This document shows positions 42,969-51,447 of a DNA stretch of 64,000 nt, one piece after another. The notes under the pieces were generated by a model. That model saw nothing but the letters and a program-made list of their open reading frames with translations, was not told the DNA's origin and did not search any database. Each line of letters starts with the position of its first letter. Position 1 is the first letter of the stretch. This stretch comes from JAFAGO01 sp031987605 (GTDB taxonomy: Bacteria > Bacteroidota > Bacteroidia > Flavobacteriales > Weeksellaceae), in assembly GCA_031987605.1 (NCBI GenBank), contig DALZZF010000003.1, positions 1 through 64,000 of the forward strand. Reading direction: 5' to 3'. The position numbers and the translations under genes were made by a program.

Positions 42969-43292
42969 ATGAAAGGTATATCCATAGACAAAAAAAAGAT
43001 AGAAACATTGTGCAGAATGCATCATGTGGAAAATCTTTATCTATTTGGCTCTATCCTTACCGAAAACTTTACTGATGAAAGTGATATTGATGTTCTGGTT
43101 AGATTCATGCCTTTTGATTTATTTCGGTATTTTGAAAACTATATTTCATTAAAAGAAAATTTAGAAGAAATATTTGGCAGAAATATAGATTTGGTAGAAG
43201 AACAGTCACTTAAAAATCCGATTCTGATTAGAAATATCAATAAAAACCGTCAGCAGATTTATGGAAGAAAAAATACTGAAATATTTGTATGA
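42969..43292 (+). CDS. Minimal nucleotidyltransferase (MntA-type antitoxin of HEPN/MNT pairs)
   Basis: A 107-residue MNT protein. The nucleotidyltransferase signature GSILTENFTDESDID runs from G27-S28 to D39-x-D41, and the third acidic position is likely in FGRNIDLVEE (about 72). MNT proteins AMPylate and neutralise a partner HEPN RNase toxin. The partner frame starts at 43261, overlapping the end of this gene, but stops after 21 codons, so the toxin appears lost and the antitoxin remains as an orphan. Its -7 box is 4 nt upstream of the ATG. Confidence 0.85.
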   Translation: MKGISIDKKKIETLCRMHHVENLYLFGSILTENFTDESDIDVLVRFMPFDLFRYFENYISLKENLEEIFGRNIDLVEEQSLKNPILIRNINKNRQQIYGRKNTEIFV

Positions 43293-43326
43293 CATCAATT
43301 ATGCCATTTCGGAAATTGAAATCTGA
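43261..43326 (+). pseudogene. Truncated HEPN (DUF86) toxin gene
   Basis: ATG at 43261 opens a 21-codon frame encoding MEEKILKYLYDINYAISEIE plus Ile, then TGA. This matches the usual beginning of DUF86-type HEPN proteins, and its position, overlapping the 3' end of the MNT gene, is that of the partner toxin. The remaining roughly 90 codons are missing; a terminator follows at 43353. It is read as a remnant after a deletion. Confidence 0.65.
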
Positions 43327-43352
43327 AATTCAGGAATTAATACTTCAATCTT

Positions 43353-43382
43353 AACTTCGGAAAATTTCCCGAAGTTTTTTTC
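43353..43382 (+). terminator. Terminator after the MNT/HEPN remnant
   Basis: An 8-bp perfect stem AACTTCGG / CCGAAGTT (43353-43360 with 43369-43376) is followed by a T-run. Its right arm is part of the repeat at 43364. Confidence 0.8.
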
Positions 43383-43398
43383 TTTTCCGTATTTTTGT
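43364..43398. repeat. Imperfect direct repeat right of the MNT/HEPN cassette, with trpS promoter
   Basis: The partner of 42932-42965. It carries the -7 box TATTTTTG (43390-43397) likely used by trpS. The two copies bracket the MNT/HEPN remnant. Confidence 0.6.
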
Positions 43399-43453
43399 CC
43401 TCCATAGTTTTAGAAAATCTAAAATTTTAAAAATCTAAAATCTAAAATTTTAA

Positions 43454-44422
43454 ATGTCACGTATCTTAACCGGAATTCAGGCAACAGGAACACCACATCT
43501 GGGAAACCTTTTGGGAGCCATTATTCCTGCCATTGAACTTTCCAAAAAAGCCGAAAACGAATCTTTTCTTTTTATCGCCAATCTGCATTCATTAACATTA
43601 ATAAAAAATGCAGAACTGCTGAAAAACAACACCTACGAAATTGCTGCAGCTTGGCTGGCCTGCGGTTTGGATACAGAGAAAACCTATTTCTACAGACAAA
43701 GTGACATTCCGGAAACCTGCGAACTGGCATGGTATCTGGATTGTTTTTTCCCTTTTCAAAGATTAACTCTGGCGCATTCTTTTAAAGACAAAGCCGATCG
43801 TCTTCAGGATGTGAATGCCGGATTATTCAATTATCCGATTTTGATGGCTGCCGATATTCTGCTGTATGATGCGGAAATTGTTCCCGTTGGGAAAGATCAG
43901 CTTCAGCATTTGGAAATTACAAGAGACGTTGCCGAAAAATTCAACCGACAAATGGGAGACGTTTTTGTGCTTCCACAGGCGGAACTTCAGGAAAACACCA
44001 AATATGTTCCGGGAACTGATGGCAGAAAAATGTCCAAATCCATCGGAAATATCATCAATATCTTCCTGCCGGAAAAGGAACTGAAAAAACAAGTAATGTC
44101 GATTGAAACCGATTCCAAAACACTGGAAGAACCGAAAGATCCGGCAACAGATAAGGTTTTTGCCATATATGAGCTGATTGCCACGCCGGAACAAACCGAA
44201 GAACTTCGTGCAAAATATCTTGCGGGAAATTTCGGGTATGGACATGCCAAAAAAGAATTGTTGGAACTGATCCTGATAAGATTTGAGAAAGAAAGAGAAT
44301 TGTTTAATTACTATATGAACAATCTTCCGGAACTGGAACAAAAACTACAGGAAGGAGCCCAAAAAACAAGAACAATCGCACAGGAAACCATAAAAAGAGT
44401 CCGCGAAAATCTTGGTGTTTAA
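43454..44422 (+). CDS. trpS: Tryptophanyl-tRNA synthetase
   Basis: A 322-residue class I synthetase, normal bacterial length. The HIGH-type motif TPHLGNLLGA is at about 13-22, with GIQATG before it. KMSKS is in GRKMSKSIGN near residue 195, and PVGKDQLQHLEITRDVAEKFN near 145 is the Trp/dimer region. It charges tRNA-Trp. The 40 bp before the ATG are low-complexity repeats of AATCTAAAATTTTAAA-type blocks, with no clear gene function. Confidence 0.95.
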   Translation: MSRILTGIQATGTPHLGNLLGAIIPAIELSKKAENESFLFIANLHSLTLIKNAELLKNNTYEIAAAWLACGLDTEKTYFYRQSDIPETCELAWYLDCFFPFQRLTLAHSFKDKADRLQDVNAGLFNYPILMAADILLYDAEIVPVGKDQLQHLEITRDVAEKFNRQMGDVFVLPQAELQENTKYVPGTDGRKMSKSIGNIINIFLPEKELKKQVMSIETDSKTLEEPKDPATDKVFAIYELIATPEQTEELRAKYLAGNFGYGHAKKELLELILIRFEKERELFNYYMNNLPELEQKLQEGAQKTRTIAQETIKRVRENLGV

Positions 44423-44461
44423 AATTGCTTTTTCTGTTTTAATGTACTGAAAACGAACTGA

Positions 44462-45889
44462 TTGAAAAATAATTACACTTTCAGAAACCGAATTTTCCTA
44501 GCACTTTTGCTGGTCAATATTCTATTTGTTTCGGTAATGGCTTACCTGAATTTTTATCAGAATTCTCAGGCGTTCCGGAACAGTAAAATGAAAGATATTG
44601 AACGTATTAACACGCGCATTGAGCAGACATTCAATTATGTTTCGGAGCAGAATTTTCTGGAAGGAAACCCAATTTCCACCATTCCGGATTTGTACGACAG
44701 CAGGGTTTTTGAACTGGCCAATGTATACAACACGAACATTAATATTTACGATCTGAAAGGAAATATAATCGCCAGCAACCGAAATTCCACCGGTTTGCTA
44801 AACCAAAGCATTCTGAATCAGCTAAAAACCGAAGGAAAAATAATCCGGGACAGTGTGCTGAAAAATCAGGATCGTACGCTTTACAATTCGTTTCAGTACA
44901 TCAAAGAAAACAAAACGCCTGTTGCCATTCTCAATACGCAAAGCACCATCAACAAAGAATCGGTATTGATTCAAAGTATGGCAATGCTGAAACATTATTT
45001 TCTGATTGTGGTTATTTTACTGATTCTCAGCGGATTTGTAGCCTGGTTCATTTCAAAAAACTTAACGAAGAAAATTGAGGATATTTCCCAGACTTTAGAA
45101 AAAACCCATGTTTCTTCCTTGGATCAACCTTTGGAATACACCCAAAAAGATGAAGTAAAACCTTTGGTTGATGCCTACAACTCCATGCTCGGCAAACTGA
45201 AAACCCAAACTTTTGAACTTCAGAAAAATGAACGCGAAGAAGCCTGGAAAGAAATGGCGAAACAGGTTGCGCACGAAATCAACAATCCTTTAACGCCGTT
45301 GCGTTTAACCATTCAGAACTTTCACCGGCGGTTTCGTACCGAAGACCCGGAAAACGTGAAAAAAGTGAAAGACCTCACGGAAACCGTGGTTCATCAGATT
45401 GATATTATTTCTTCCATCACCAAATCTTTTTCCGATTTTGCCAAAATGCCGGTTCATATCGATACCGAAATTGACGTGGTAGAAACCATCAGAAGAAGTG
45501 TGGATATTTTCCCTCCTACCGTTGTATTTCTCTCTACAAACACGGAATTTCTTCATTATAAAATGGATGCGCTGTACCTTACAAGAATCATTACCAACAT
45601 CGTAAAAAACGGAATTCAGGCCATCCCTAATAACCGGAACAAGCATATTAATGTAAATCTCACCGATTCCGCAGGGAATTTTATGATTACCATTTCGGAT
45701 AACGGAAACGGAATTCCGGAGGAAATTCAGGACAAAATCTTCGATGCCAATTTTACCACAAAATCCACAGGAATGGGAGTTGGACTTTCGATGGTGAAAA
45801 AAATTGTTGAAGATTACAAAGGCGAAATCTGGTTTGAAAGCATTCCCGAAACCGGAACTACATTTTACATTCGGTTTGATAAAGTATAA
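44462..45889 (+). CDS. NtrY-like sensor histidine kinase (TTG start)
   Basis: A 475-residue membrane kinase. TM1 is at about 9-28, followed by a periplasmic sensor (about 30-170), TM2 (LIVVILLILSGFVAWFI, about 180-196) and a HAMP domain (ISKNLTKKIEDISQTLEKT). The kinase core has the phosphorylated His271 in AKQVAHEINNPLTPLRLTIQ, with DNGNGIPEE and TGMGVGLSMVKKIV in the ATPase domain. The start is TTG (TTGAAAAATAAT); the next Met is inside the first membrane segment. No response regulator is adjacent. The next gene, a coiled-coil protein, is 18 nt downstream and may be a partner. Confidence 0.85.
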   Translation: MKNNYTFRNRIFLALLLVNILFVSVMAYLNFYQNSQAFRNSKMKDIERINTRIEQTFNYVSEQNFLEGNPISTIPDLYDSRVFELANVYNTNINIYDLKGNIIASNRNSTGLLNQSILNQLKTEGKIIRDSVLKNQDRTLYNSFQYIKENKTPVAILNTQSTINKESVLIQSMAMLKHYFLIVVILLILSGFVAWFISKNLTKKIEDISQTLEKTHVSSLDQPLEYTQKDEVKPLVDAYNSMLGKLKTQTFELQKNEREEAWKEMAKQVAHEINNPLTPLRLTIQNFHRRFRTEDPENVKKVKDLTETVVHQIDIISSITKSFSDFAKMPVHIDTEIDVVETIRRSVDIFPPTVVFLSTNTEFLHYKMDALYLTRIITNIVKNGIQAIPNNRNKHINVNLTDSAGNFMITISDNGNGIPEEIQDKIFDANFTTKSTGMGVGLSMVKKIVEDYKGEIWFESIPETGTTFYIRFDKV

Positions 45890-45907
45890 TCCCTAAATCC
45901 ATCACTC

Positions 45908-46822
45908 ATGAAAAATACAATCATTGTCATCTTGTCCGTTTTATTAGTGGGACTCGCCGGATTTCTGGTATACGACAACCTGAATGAAGGAATGTCAAAA
46001 GCCGAAGTTCAGAGTGAATTGAGCGATTTAAAAGCCGATTATCAGTACATCCAGAAAGATCTCGAAATGAACCTCAACTCACTGAACATCAGCAATAATA
46101 TGATTTTCACGCAGAGGAAAAAAATTGAGAATATCCTGAAGAAAAGCAGCATCACCGAAACCGAACTGGAAGAAGCCAAAAGGCTGATGCGCAGTATCTC
46201 GCAAAGTGTTCTGGAGCAGTACAAAACCAATGTAAAATATCTGGAAGAAGAAAAGCAAAAGTTAACCGCAGAAAGCAATGCTACTGAAATCCAACTGGCC
46301 AATCTGACCACCAAAATAAAAAATATTGAACTGCTGAAAAACGAAATCAATACAAAATACATCTACGAAAAAGCGGAATCCGACAAAAAAACGAACTTGC
46401 TGAGTTATGCTTCGAACCTGTCGCTTTCCAATTTCACATTACAGGGAATAAAAGTAAAAAACAGCGGCAGGGAAATCGAGACGGATAAAGCTTCCCGAAT
46501 CAATAAAATCCATGTAAGTTTCGACATTAATGAAAATAAAATTGCTGATTCCGGGATGAAAGAATTTTTTCTTGTGGTATTTACACCGGACGGAAATCTC
46601 GCTACTTTTGAAAACGGAACTTCCGGTTCTTTTGCCCTGAACGGAAGTAAAATTCCTTATTCCGACCGTATTTCTTTCGATTATACAAAAGGGGAAAGCA
46701 AAACCATCAGTTTTGAATGGAAAAATGAAGATTTCAAAAAAGGGAATTATGTAATCGAAGTCTACGAAAACAATCCGAAAAAAGTCACCAAAATAGGTGG
46801 AGCCATTAAGAAACTGGAATAA
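45908..46822 (+). CDS. Membrane-anchored coiled-coil protein, unknown function
   Basis: A 304-residue protein with an N-terminal anchor (IIVILSVLLVGLAGFLVY, about 5-22), a long coiled coil (about 30-160, rich in E, K, L, N) and a C-terminal beta-rich domain (about 165-304; VKNSGREIETDKASRINKIH, FTPDGNLATFENGTSGSFAL). I know no family name. It is likely periplasmic, since the anchor has the orientation of a signal anchor. It follows the NtrY-like kinase in the same transcript, suggesting envelope sensing or signalling. Confidence 0.75.
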   Translation: MKNTIIVILSVLLVGLAGFLVYDNLNEGMSKAEVQSELSDLKADYQYIQKDLEMNLNSLNISNNMIFTQRKKIENILKKSSITETELEEAKRLMRSISQSVLEQYKTNVKYLEEEKQKLTAESNATEIQLANLTTKIKNIELLKNEINTKYIYEKAESDKKTNLLSYASNLSLSNFTLQGIKVKNSGREIETDKASRINKIHVSFDINENKIADSGMKEFFLVVFTPDGNLATFENGTSGSFALNGSKIPYSDRISFDYTKGESKTISFEWKNEDFKKGNYVIEVYENNPKKVTKIGGAIKKLE

Positions 46823-46825
46823 AAA

Positions 46826-47524
46826 TCAAAAAACGGCTTTCAGATCCTGAAGTTTCTTCACCGAAATCAAACCGTCGTGCTGGAAATCATCATCAAAAAC
46901 ATCGAAAAAAACAGCCTTCATCCCAAATGCTCTTGCGCCCTGCACATCGGCAATCCAGTCGTCGCCAATCATCACGGATTCATCTGTTTTGGCATTAGCT
47001 TTTTCCAGACTGTAGGCATAAATTTCCGGTTTGGGCTTACGAATATTGATTTCATCGGCACTGGTAATTGTGCGGAAATAATTTTTAATTCCTGAAAGTT
47101 CGGTCTTTTTAAAGGTTACCTCATGAAATCCATTGGACAAAATATGGAGCTGATAATCTTTTGCGGAAAGATATTCCAAAAGCTCAAATGCGCCGGGAAC
47201 CAATTCGTTGTAATTCAGAATTTCATCGAGAAAATTACTCTCAAATTTCTGCGCCAGTTCTTCATCATCAATTCCGAAAAAAAGAAAAGAATCATAAAAA
47301 CGATGCTTCCTAAGGTATTCTTTATCGATTTCTCCATCTCGGATCTGCGCCCATAGATTTTCATTAATGGTAAAATATTCCCGGTGAAAATCTTCAAATT
47401 CTATATTGTGAACTTCATTTACTTTTTCTCTTTTGAAAATTTCTTTCAGGGTAAGATAGGCGTTCTTGCGGTGATCCCAAAGTGTATTGTCCAGATCGAA
47501 AAAAATATGCCTTATGTTTTTCAT
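46826..47524 (-). CDS. HAD-superfamily phosphatase, YjjG type
   Basis: A 232-residue HAD hydrolase close to YjjG, a house-cleaning pyrimidine nucleotidase. Motif I is HIFFDLDNTLWDHR at about 5-18, motif II HILSNGF near 125, and motif IV MIGDDWIADVQGARAFGMK near 188. The cap is the helical C1 type (about 20-110). The frame opens with TTG at 47533, but the ATG at 47524 gives the usual start two to three residues before motif I. Convergent with the coiled-coil gene; 3 nt separate the stops. Confidence 0.88.
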   Translation of the reverse strand: MKNIRHIFFDLDNTLWDHRKNAYLTLKEIFKREKVNEVHNIEFEDFHREYFTINENLWAQIRDGEIDKEYLRKHRFYDSFLFFGIDDEELAQKFESNFLDEILNYNELVPGAFELLEYLSAKDYQLHILSNGFHEVTFKKTELSGIKNYFRTITSADEINIRKPKPEIYAYSLEKANAKTDESVMIGDDWIADVQGARAFGMKAVFFDVFDDDFQHDGLISVKKLQDLKAVF

Positions 47525-47555
47525 AAGGCACAAATTTAATTAATAATTCGGTTTC

Positions 47556-47690
47556 TCAGTTCTTGGAAACCAAAAATTTTTTTTCTCCGTTTCCAATTAC
47601 GGCAATGCTTTTGGAAAATTTCAGAAGGAAATCAATCGTCTTTTTGTGGGGAGAAAATGTTTTCAGGGGAAGGATGTTGTTTTTTTTCAT
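47556..47690 (-). CDS. Small conserved-looking 44-residue protein downstream of a sigma factor
   Basis: ATG at 47690 to TGA at 47556 encodes 44 residues, too short for most gene callers. It starts MKKNNILPLKTFSPHKKTID and continues FLLKFSKSIAVI, then a Lys-rich tail. The second half reads FLLKFSKS, like short flavobacterial proteins I recall next to ECF sigma genes. It lies 50 nt after the sigma factor on the same strand. No function is known. Confidence 0.6.
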   Translation of the reverse strand: MKKNNILPLKTFSPHKKTIDFLLKFSKSIAVIGNGEKKFLVSKN

Positions 47691-47740
47691 AGGCTGTTAT
47701 TTAATCAAAAAACGAAAGCCTTGAAAAAATATTGTGTAGA

Positions 47741-48331
47741 TTATCTTGTTAAAACAATCTGGTTTTCCTCCATAATTTTTCTGAGGTTAATCAGGGCATA
47801 ACGCACTCTTCCTAACGTAGTATTGATACTGGTTTCGGTTTGCTCAGCAATTTCTTTGAAACTCAGTCCGTCGAAAAATCTCAGTTTCACCACTTCTTTC
47901 TGATTGTCGGGAAGAAGTTCCAGCATTTTCATCAGATCTTCATTAATCTGAAGGGAAATCAGGCGTTCTTCGATATTTTCTTCCTTTTCGGAAATCATAT
48001 CAAAAATGGAAAATTCCTCATTCTCAAAAGTGGTTTCGGAAATTTTATTGTATTTATTTTTCAGCCGGAAATAGTCAATAATCAAATTATGCGCAATCCG
48101 TTTTGCCCAGATAATAAATTTTCCTTCTTCGTTGTATCGGTTTTCTTTAAACGTAATGATGATCTTCATAAAAGTTTCCTGAAAGATATCATTCGCAAGA
48201 TCCTCATCCATTATTTTGTAATAAATAAAGGTGAAAAGGTCTTTTTGATGTCTTTTGATAAGAGCGGAAAGTGCTTTTTCACTTCCTGCTTTGTATTGGG
48301 TAATCAGTTGACTATCGGTGTGAATTTTCAT
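47741..48331 (-). CDS. ECF RNA polymerase sigma factor
   Basis: A 196-residue sigma-70 family protein. Region 2 at about 20-90 includes DEDLANDIFQETFMKIIITF and WAKRIAHNLIIDYFRLKNKY. Region 4 at about 130-185 has LPDNQKEVVKLRFFDGLSFK and EIAEQTETSINTTLGRVRYA (the -35 helix). No anti-sigma gene is adjacent; it resembles the conserved stand-alone ECF factor of flavobacteria. It is followed by the 44-residue small protein. Confidence 0.9.
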   Translation of the reverse strand: MKIHTDSQLITQYKAGSEKALSALIKRHQKDLFTFIYYKIMDEDLANDIFQETFMKIIITFKENRYNEEGKFIIWAKRIAHNLIIDYFRLKNKYNKISETTFENEEFSIFDMISEKEENIEERLISLQINEDLMKMLELLPDNQKEVVKLRFFDGLSFKEIAEQTETSINTTLGRVRYALINLRKIMEENQIVLTR

Positions 48332-48498
48332 AAACTTATTCTTTTTTACACGGTTAAAAGCCGGAGTTTATTCTCCGATTTTTAGTTTTCATATAATAAA
48401 AAAGTAAAGTTTACTCGATAGTGCTGTTATTTTGAAGTGGTAAATGTAATAAAAAAGTTAATACTTAGTTAATTTTTTTTAATGAAATGCTAATTTTA

Positions 48499-48996
48499 TT
48501 ATTTTGAAAGGTCATGAATGGCGACAATAGGGATGTTCAACGTAAAATTAAGATTGAGCCCTTTCAGTTCTTTCCCGTTGATTCCGTTTTTATCCAGAGA
48601 AAATCCATAACCTGCAGTTAAATCCAGCAGTCCGAAAAGGGTAACTCCGATTTTTGGTGCAACATATTTTGTGGTTACTTCCGCTCCTGCCAGAAAATAG
48701 TAGGAATGATACAAATCTACATTTCTCTCAAAATTCAGCAGAATATCGCCCTGAACTTTTGGGAGAATTGCAAAATCCGAGTGCACGGATCCCATTAATG
48801 CAGAGGCTCCCAAACGGTAAATAACATCATCATTATTCAAGAAAAGAAGTCGCCCTCCAATTTCTCCAAAACTTTGATTTTGATATACATAACCTGCATG
48901 AACAAGTTTGTGCACCGTCATCTGTCCTTTTACCGAAAAAGAAAATAAACCCAGAAAAAATAAAAATAAGAGTGAAATACGCTTCATAGTTTTCAT
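48499..48996 (-). CDS. Secreted beta-rich protein of unknown function
   Basis: A 165-residue exported protein with signal peptide ending SVKGQ. The mature part (VHKLVHAGYVYQNQSFGEIG, YHSYYFLAGAEVTTKYVAPK, ITLFGLLDLTAGYGFSL-type alternation) looks like a small outer-membrane or surface beta-structure. No family is recognised. A -7 box TACCTTTG lies at 49011-49004, next to the metK terminator, so it is expressed separately from metK. Confidence 0.7.
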   Translation of the reverse strand: MKTMKRISLLFLFFLGLFSFSVKGQMTVHKLVHAGYVYQNQSFGEIGGRLLFLNNDDVIYRLGASALMGSVHSDFAILPKVQGDILLNFERNVDLYHSYYFLAGAEVTTKYVAPKIGVTLFGLLDLTAGYGFSLDKNGINGKELKGLNLNFTLNIPIVAIHDLSK

Positions 48997-49010
48997 ATTG
49001 CAGCAAAGGT

Positions 49011-49045
49011 AAAAAATAAAACGCTTCCGGAATCCCGAAAGCGTT
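49011..49045 (-). terminator. Terminator of metK
   Basis: A stem of ten pairs with one mismatch (49020-49030 with 49035-49045), then on the minus strand TTTTATTTTTT. It lies 23 nt past the metK stop. Confidence 0.8.
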
Positions 49046-49067
49046 GTATTGCAATTTCTGAATGGGT

Positions 49068-50348
49068 TTACAATCCGAATACTTTTTTAATTTCGTCCAC
49101 TTTATCCAGTTTCTCCCAGGTAAAGAATTCAAGATTATCAATGGTTTTTACATTACCATTGGATTCTTTGAAAGATTTGCTTCCGACATAGTAATCTCTT
49201 CCCATGTGTCCGTAAGATGCCGTTTCTAAGTAAATCGGATTTCTCAGTTTAAGGTTCTGCTCGATGGCATAAGGTCTTAAATCAAAAATTTCGGTTACTT
49301 TTTCGGCAATTTCTCCATCACTTAAATCCACTTTTGAAGTTCCATAAGTATTGATATAAAGACCGCAAGGTTTTGCAACACCAATGGCATACGAAACCTG
49401 AACCAAAATTTCATCGGCAATACCTGCTGCAACAAGATTTTTAGCAATGTGCCGAACAGCATAAGCCGCACTTCTGTCCACTTTTGAAGGATCTTTTCCG
49501 GAAAATGCACCTCCACCGTGAGCACCTTTTCCACCGTAAGTATCTACGATAATTTTTCTTCCGGTAAGTCCTGTATCACCATGTGGACCTCCGATTACAA
49601 ATTTTCCGGTTGGATTGATGTGATACGTGATCTGGTCGTTAAAAAGTTGCTGAATCTCCGGTTTTTGTTTGGCAATTACCCTTGGAATAAGAACCTCAAC
49701 GATGTCTTTGTGAATTTTGGCAAGCATGGCATCTTCACTGTCAAAATCATCATGTTGGGTAGAAACCACAATGGTATCGATCCGGATTGGTTTATGATTG
49801 TCGGAATATTCTATGGTCACCTGTGCTTTTGCATCCGGACGAAGATAATCAAGGGTTGAATTTTCTCTTCTCAGTTCCGAAAGTTCTTTTAAAATGGTAT
49901 GTGCCAAATCCAATGCAAGCGGCATATAATTTTCGGTTTCATTTGTGGCATAACCAAACATCATTCCCTGATCTCCTGCGCCCTGCGAATTGGCTTTGGT
50001 TTCAAAATCCTCTTCTTCTTTTATTCGGTCCACTCCTTGATTAATATCCGGAGACTGTTCGTGGATTGCAGATATAACGCCACAGGAATCACCATTGAAC
50101 ATATATTCGCTTTTGGTGTATCCTATATTGTTGATGACTTCTCTTGCAATGGTTTGTACATCGAGATATGCTTTGGATTTCACTTCTCCGGCAAGCACCA
50201 CCTGTCCTGTTGTTACAAGAGTTTCACAGGCAACTTTCGAACTCGGGTCAAATGCCAGAAAATGATCGATCAATGCATCGGAAATTTGATCCGCAACTTT
50301 GTCAGGATGTCCTTCAGATACGGACTCTGAGGTAAATAAATAAGACAT
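49068..50348 (-). CDS. metK: S-adenosylmethionine synthase
   Basis: A 426-residue methionine adenosyltransferase that makes SAM from ATP and methionine. The start MSYLFTSESVSEGHPDKVAD is the family signature; GAGDQGMMFGYAT is at about 122-134, GGPHGDTGLTGRKIIVDTYG near 255, and GGGAFSGKDPSKVDRSAAY near 275. About 40 residues longer than E. coli MetK, as in other Bacteroidota, due to loop insertions. Expression probably depends on the structured leader at 50380-50470. Confidence 0.96.
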   Translation of the reverse strand: MSYLFTSESVSEGHPDKVADQISDALIDHFLAFDPSSKVACETLVTTGQVVLAGEVKSKAYLDVQTIAREVINNIGYTKSEYMFNGDSCGVISAIHEQSPDINQGVDRIKEEEDFETKANSQGAGDQGMMFGYATNETENYMPLALDLAHTILKELSELRRENSTLDYLRPDAKAQVTIEYSDNHKPIRIDTIVVSTQHDDFDSEDAMLAKIHKDIVEVLIPRVIAKQKPEIQQLFNDQITYHINPTGKFVIGGPHGDTGLTGRKIIVDTYGGKGAHGGGAFSGKDPSKVDRSAAYAVRHIAKNLVAAGIADEILVQVSYAIGVAKPCGLYINTYGTSKVDLSDGEIAEKVTEIFDLRPYAIEQNLKLRNPIYLETASYGHMGRDYYVGSKSFKESNGNVKTIDNLEFFTWEKLDKVDEIKKVFGL

Positions 50349-50379
50349 GCTTAAATCTTTAAATAGTTAAAAACTGAGG

Positions 50380-50470
50380 AAAAATGCCAGAACAGCAGAA
50401 AGTCTCTGTTTTAGCATTTTTTAGCGAGGTTGCAATCAGCCAAATTTTTCCTCCTGATAATTTCAGGTGC
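50380..50470 (-). promoter_or_regulatory. Candidate SAM-sensing leader of metK (H-type pseudoknot plus hairpin)
   Basis: Minus strand. A -7 box TAAATTTG (50477-50470) sets the transcript start near 50463. Then GAGG (50453-50450) can pair with CCUC (50429-50426) around a loop that contains UUUGGC (50444-50439), which can pair with a downstream GCUAAA (50415-50410): an H-type pseudoknot like SAM-II. The sequence AUUGCAA before the second stem strand and GCUAAAA after it resemble SAM-II consensus as I recall it. The second GCUAAA also lies in a hairpin with 8-bp arms AAAAAUGC / GCAUUUUU (50421-50380), so the two folds exclude each other. Not confirmed by model search. Confidence 0.5.
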
Positions 50471-50493
50471 AAATTTAAACTATTTTCTGAAAA

Positions 50494-51447
50494 CTACTGC
50501 GGAGAAATGTTAATATATTCTTCCGGATTTTTATAGAAGTTCAGTTTATGCTCTAAAGACTTACGAATAAAGGTCGACATTTCATCCAGAATCTTTTGTT
50601 TGTAGGTCGGCTTATAATAAATCAGGCTAATTTCCCGGTACGGAAAAGGTTTCCGAAAACGAAGGACTTTGCTGCGTTGCGTTTTGGAAAACTGGTTTAA
50701 TGCCAATTCCGGAACAATCGTGGCTCCGCCAATCTTATCTACCATTTGTACCAACGTATTTACATTGGAGGCCTGAAATTCAAGATTCTGGGGTTTCAGG
50801 TTGTTTTCCTTGAGGTGACAGATGTTTTCAAACTGTTTTCTCAGGCAGTTTCCTTCTTCCAGAAGCCATACTTTATTGGGATCTATTTCTTCGGGCATGA
50901 TATAACTTTCCTGTTTATCTTCATTTTCAACCTGTGAAGAATACAGCATTAGTTCTTCATTAAAAAGAAAGTCCTGATAAAATTCATCGGCAGCATCGTA
51001 TGGTGTAGCAATAATTCCGGCATCCAGTTCACCGGCTTTCAGGGAACGGATAATGCTTTCGGTCGTCATTTCCTTTACATTGAGCTGAATTTTCGGATTG
51101 CTTTTCAGAAAATCAAAAATTTCCGCAGGTAAAATAAAAGTAGAAACAGTGGGAATAATTCCGAGATTTAAAGATCCGGCAAGCACGTTGTTCAGAAGAT
51201 TTGCTTTATTTTTCAACTCGTTTACCGAATCGATGACATGTTTTGCTTCTTTAATGATTTCAATGCCGACATCCGTTGTTCTGATGGGATGTGTGGTTCT
51301 GTCAAAAATTTTCACATCCAGTTCATCCTCGAATTTCTGAATCATGGCACTTAATGTAGGTTGGGTAATAAAGCAGGCTTGTGCAGCTTTCCCGAAATGT
51401 TTGTACTTATCAACGGCGATTAAGTACTCCAACTGTTGAATATTCAC
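50494..51447 (-). CDS. oxyR: OxyR-like peroxide-sensing LysR regulator
   Basis: A 317-residue LysR-type regulator. The N-terminal helix-turn-helix (MNIQQLEYLIAVDKYKHFGK, AAQACFITQPTLSAMIQKFE) is clear. In the effector domain, EEGNCLRKQFENIC places Cys201 and Cys210 nine residues apart, as in the redox pair Cys199/Cys208 of E. coli OxyR. It should activate peroxide-defence genes when oxidised. No catalase or peroxidase is adjacent in this window; metK is downstream and an acyl-CoA hydratase gene is divergent. Confidence 0.85.
   Translation of the reverse strand: MNIQQLEYLIAVDKYKHFGKAAQACFITQPTLSAMIQKFEDELDVKIFDRTTHPIRTTDVGIEIIKEAKHVIDSVNELKNKANLLNNVLAGSLNLGIIPTVSTFILPAEIFDFLKSNPKIQLNVKEMTTESIIRSLKAGELDAGIIATPYDAADEFYQDFLFNEELMLYSSQVENEDKQESYIMPEEIDPNKVWLLEEGNCLRKQFENICHLKENNLKPQNLEFQASNVNTLVQMVDKIGGATIVPELALNQFSKTQRSKVLRFRKPFPYREISLIYYKPTYKQKILDEMSTFIRKSLEHKLNFYKNPEEYINISPQ

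Noticed and set aside
43411..43453. AATCTAAAATTTTAAA-type repeats before trpS
   Set aside because: Low-complexity A/T sequence; no dyad or spacing that would support a binding site.
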